Shown: positions 61,445 through 64,000 of the stretch, piece by piece | How the letters are laid out: each line of letters starts with the position of its first letter | Position numbering within the stretch: position 1 is the stretch's first letter | Source: Triplophysa rosa | Lineage: Eukaryota; Chordata; Actinopteri; Cypriniformes; Nemacheilidae | Direction: 5' to 3' | DNA length: 64,000 bases | Assembly (NCBI RefSeq): GCF_024868665.1 | Contig: NC_079897.1 | Coordinates: 1,520,441-1,584,440 of the forward strand | Program-made: the position numbers and the translations under genes | The notes under the pieces: model-generated | Databases searched by the model: none | Told to the model about the DNA's origin: nothing | Seen by the model: only the letters and a program-made list of their open reading frames with translations

Positions 61445-61582
61445 ATTCTTTTATAATAAATATTCATGCATTTTATGCCCTGATATAAGTTAAGACACCA
61501 CATGCAATATACTGTATGTAGAATATTCTTTTATAATAAATATTCATGCATTTTTTAAGACTTTAAGTTAAGACACCACATG
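61445..61582. repeat. Direct repeat with 80-base period
   Basis: ATTCTTTTATAATAAATATT begins at 61445 and again at 61525. Both are followed by CATGCATTTT and, after a variable part, AAGTTAAGACACCACATG. Confidence 0.85.
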
Positions 61583-64000
61583 AAAACTGCCTTTAAAATT
61601 ATGTAATTTAAATGAAACTTTAAAACTTTGAAAAACTTTCTGATATACAAAATGTTTCACAAATTCTTAGCAAATTCACATTTTCCAAACTATAGAAGTG
61701 GCCAAAAGTGATGTCCGGAGGGCATATTTGCACAATATTTGCTTTAAAATACCCATCAGATGGTAGAAAATTGAGAAAAATAAAGGGATTTATTTGACCA
61801 AATTATGTGGCAAAAAGGCAGACTAGAATTCAGGGTTTTATTCTAATACACAAAAAAATACGTAAAAATTTTTATCACAAAAAAAGGCAAACATACACTA
61901 TAGTTATGAATATTTTGTTGACGCCCAGGCCTTGGTTTCAAGGGAAAGTGAAGATACACATCACCTACGCAGCACTATATAATATTCTACTTTATATTAC
62001 TATAAAGTAATATTTTGGCTCCTTCTCATAAATACAGGTTTCATCATGACCCGGCCCTTCTCTCTTCTTCACTCACTCCAGCACATTTTGCTAAGAGCTC
62101 AGTATTGAATGTTTCATTCAGATAACATTTCCAATGAGAGCTCTACTGTCAGTTTAGTTAGGTCAGACTTAGGAGTCTTGAAAGCTGTAAAATTATATAG
62201 ATTGAACAGTTGACATTGCACTCCCTCTATTTGCGTCTTCCAGCAGACGCTTTGACAATAAAAAGTCAGTGGAATGTGTTTTTAGTAGCAATAAATAGCG
62301 TGTGTTTGCACACGAGTAGCAAGAACACAGAACCAACCTGGACCCGTCTAATAATTGAAAGTTGGTCCCAGACGCGTGCAGAGCTGAGAAATGCCAAAAA
62401 ATGTACTACCCAAACCTGACGCAGACCTGACTAGGCCTATTGTTGGAAATCTGGACTCGGGTCTCTGGTCCACCGTGAAGACCTCTACACTGATATCCGA
62501 TCAGTGCCGATCCTAGTCGTCTGGGCCCTTGCACTAATAGTTAAAATTACATATAAACATAACTGTAAACTATAAGAAATAATAAATCAATTAACACTTA
62601 AACAAATGAAGACTAAAAAAACATTAAAATGATAGTAAGAAAAATTAAGTATAAAAGTAAATTCAAATTTTGATTGACACGTAAATAATTCTTAACCTAA
62701 AGTAACGTGTGGCTCTGGAACCTTCTAGCTTTAAAAAAACCCGAAAACATGGAAACATTGTGTTTTTACTACCAAATGAGCGATTTACTAACAAAAATAA
62801 AGCATGATAAATACAGTTTACTCAAGAAGGCTAAGCTTACGAAAACACATCAATATTCTCTAAATGTGATGGCAAAAACTATAAAATTTCATATTATCAT
62901 GGGCAAACGAAATACAGTGGACAAATACTAAATGTGTAAATCTGTAGGCTCCTTGTTTTGTACGTAATTCATTGCATAATTTGGCAAAACTAAATAAGAC
63001 TTTAAAATAGTACAAAAACACATGCCTTCTTGTTCTCTTGCTTCACTTTGTTGCAGATTTTTCTTTTTTTCCGCTCCAGACGGATAGCTCCATTTAGAGT
63101 CTTGGCCATATGTAAAGACGCATATAAGCACATTACGCGCATGTCATTACCTGCCGCCCGCTGCATGATATCTGAATATGTAATTAAGTACATTAAGTAC
63201 TAAAAAGAAATATCGAAATGATTCCTCTGAAGTTGAATCCGCAAGTTGTAAAAATAGCGCCTTGTTTACAATAGTGTTTTTGATTCGGTACTCAAGGGGG
63301 CCCCTGGTGGTGCAGGGGCCCTACGCAACTTGCGTAGTCTGCGTATTAGAAGGATCAGCTCTGTATCCGAACAAGCAAACCGAGATCACTGAAAATGCTG
63401 GACTCAGTCCACTTCCAAAAAGGATTCTGGTGCGGTTTGACTGAAATATAAACACGACACTGACCAAACACATCAAAACACACCAAAACACAAAGTCAGA
63501 ACAAAAATGAAAATTTCACAACAAAAACGCCTGTACCAGATCTTTGTTTGTGAGTACAATGAAGGAATTACTGATGCTGTTTTAAATGACAGATGCACTG
63601 ATAAATCAGCCAATAATCGGTATCGGACGATAAAAGCCATTTTTCACGCTATCGGTCGATCTGTTAAAAACAGCCAATGATCAGGGCCGATATATCCTGT
63701 CAATCAAAAGAGGACAGAAACATGCAATGAATTTGTGCTCTGAATATAGAAAAAAGAAACATTTAGTGGACAACATTAATAGTCATTATATGAATTAATA
63801 ACATTCAGAAAGTTAAGAAATGTTCAACAGATTTCACTCCGAATAATCGGCTATAGGTATCGATGGAGAAATGTAGTATCTCTATTTAAAAATTAAACAC
63901 CACAAACCTTTTATGCAACACATTTTGTCAAAGGAATTCAGCCGAAAATGTTGGCGGACCATTTTAGGAGATTAAAAATAAGATTTATGTGTGCAATTAA

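Larger units (their letters stand above)
59915..64000. other. Repeat-rich sequence, probably intron or 5' flank of the minus-strand gene
   Basis: No coding exon seen on either strand. It holds a palindromic MITE (60119-60456), TA-rich runs, a G-rich run (61288-61313), an 80-bp-period direct repeat (61445-61582) and a degraded element near 63595-63870 with GATCGG/CCGAT motifs. Confidence 0.5.

Noticed and set aside
61019..61503. Pro/Ser-rich minus-strand open frames
   Set aside because: They result from the complement of G-rich, purine-biased sequence; no start context or splice sites support them.

Overview
The window is vertebrate nuclear DNA, most likely from a cyprinid-type teleost. Genes are split by GT-AG introns, intergenic DNA is AT-rich, and there are dense miniature inverted-repeat transposons, tRNA-derived SINEs and CA/ATCC microsatellites. 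The recurring foldback element whose ends begin TTAAAGGGATAGTTCACCC is, from memory, typical of zebrafish and carp relatives. All identifications come from reading the sequence; no database search was run.

Layout. (1) 1-81 is the C-terminal coding end of a plus-strand gene followed by a 3' UTR of about 5 kb. (2) 6037-12675 holds two tandem minus-strand genes, each with the same five coding exons: signal peptide, an Ig domain lacking the canonical cysteines, a C2-like Ig domain, a membrane segment and a short basic tail. They look like CD2/SLAM- or CEACAM-related cell-surface receptors. (3) Divergent from them, 14490-20719 encodes a CEACAM-like receptor of 869 residues with three Ig domains, one membrane segment, an ITIM-like tyrosine motif and a roughly 490-residue disordered tail from one exon. 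A striking inverted repeat lies between the divergent genes. (4) 23.1-50.3 kb is a tandem array of four short-chain free-fatty-acid receptor genes (FFAR2/FFAR3-like GPCRs). Copies 1 and 2 are about 99% identical over a 926-bp tract although their flanks are strongly diverged. Copy 3 has a stop codon at the arginine of its ERY motif. Copy 4 is intact and divergent. (5) 50.3-59.8 kb has no gene except what looks like a very long minus-strand 3' UTR. It belongs to a gene whose last coding exon (59814-59914) encodes a GPI-anchor-like C-terminus, possibly of the IgLON family. (6) 59.9-64 kb is repeat-rich and probably an intron or the 5' side of that gene.

Biology. The array pairs candidate short-chain-fatty-acid sensors with neighbouring Ig-superfamily receptors, one with inhibitory signalling potential. 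Human CD22/MAG, FFAR1-3, CEACAM genes and IGLON5 all lie on 19q13, so the window looks like a conserved block rather than a chance assembly. The most noteworthy biology is the recent homogenisation and diversification of the receptor array: gene conversion, tail swapping, a binding-pocket His-to-Gln change and one nonsense-mutated copy. Next is the divergent Ig-receptor cluster with its inverted-repeat intergenic region.
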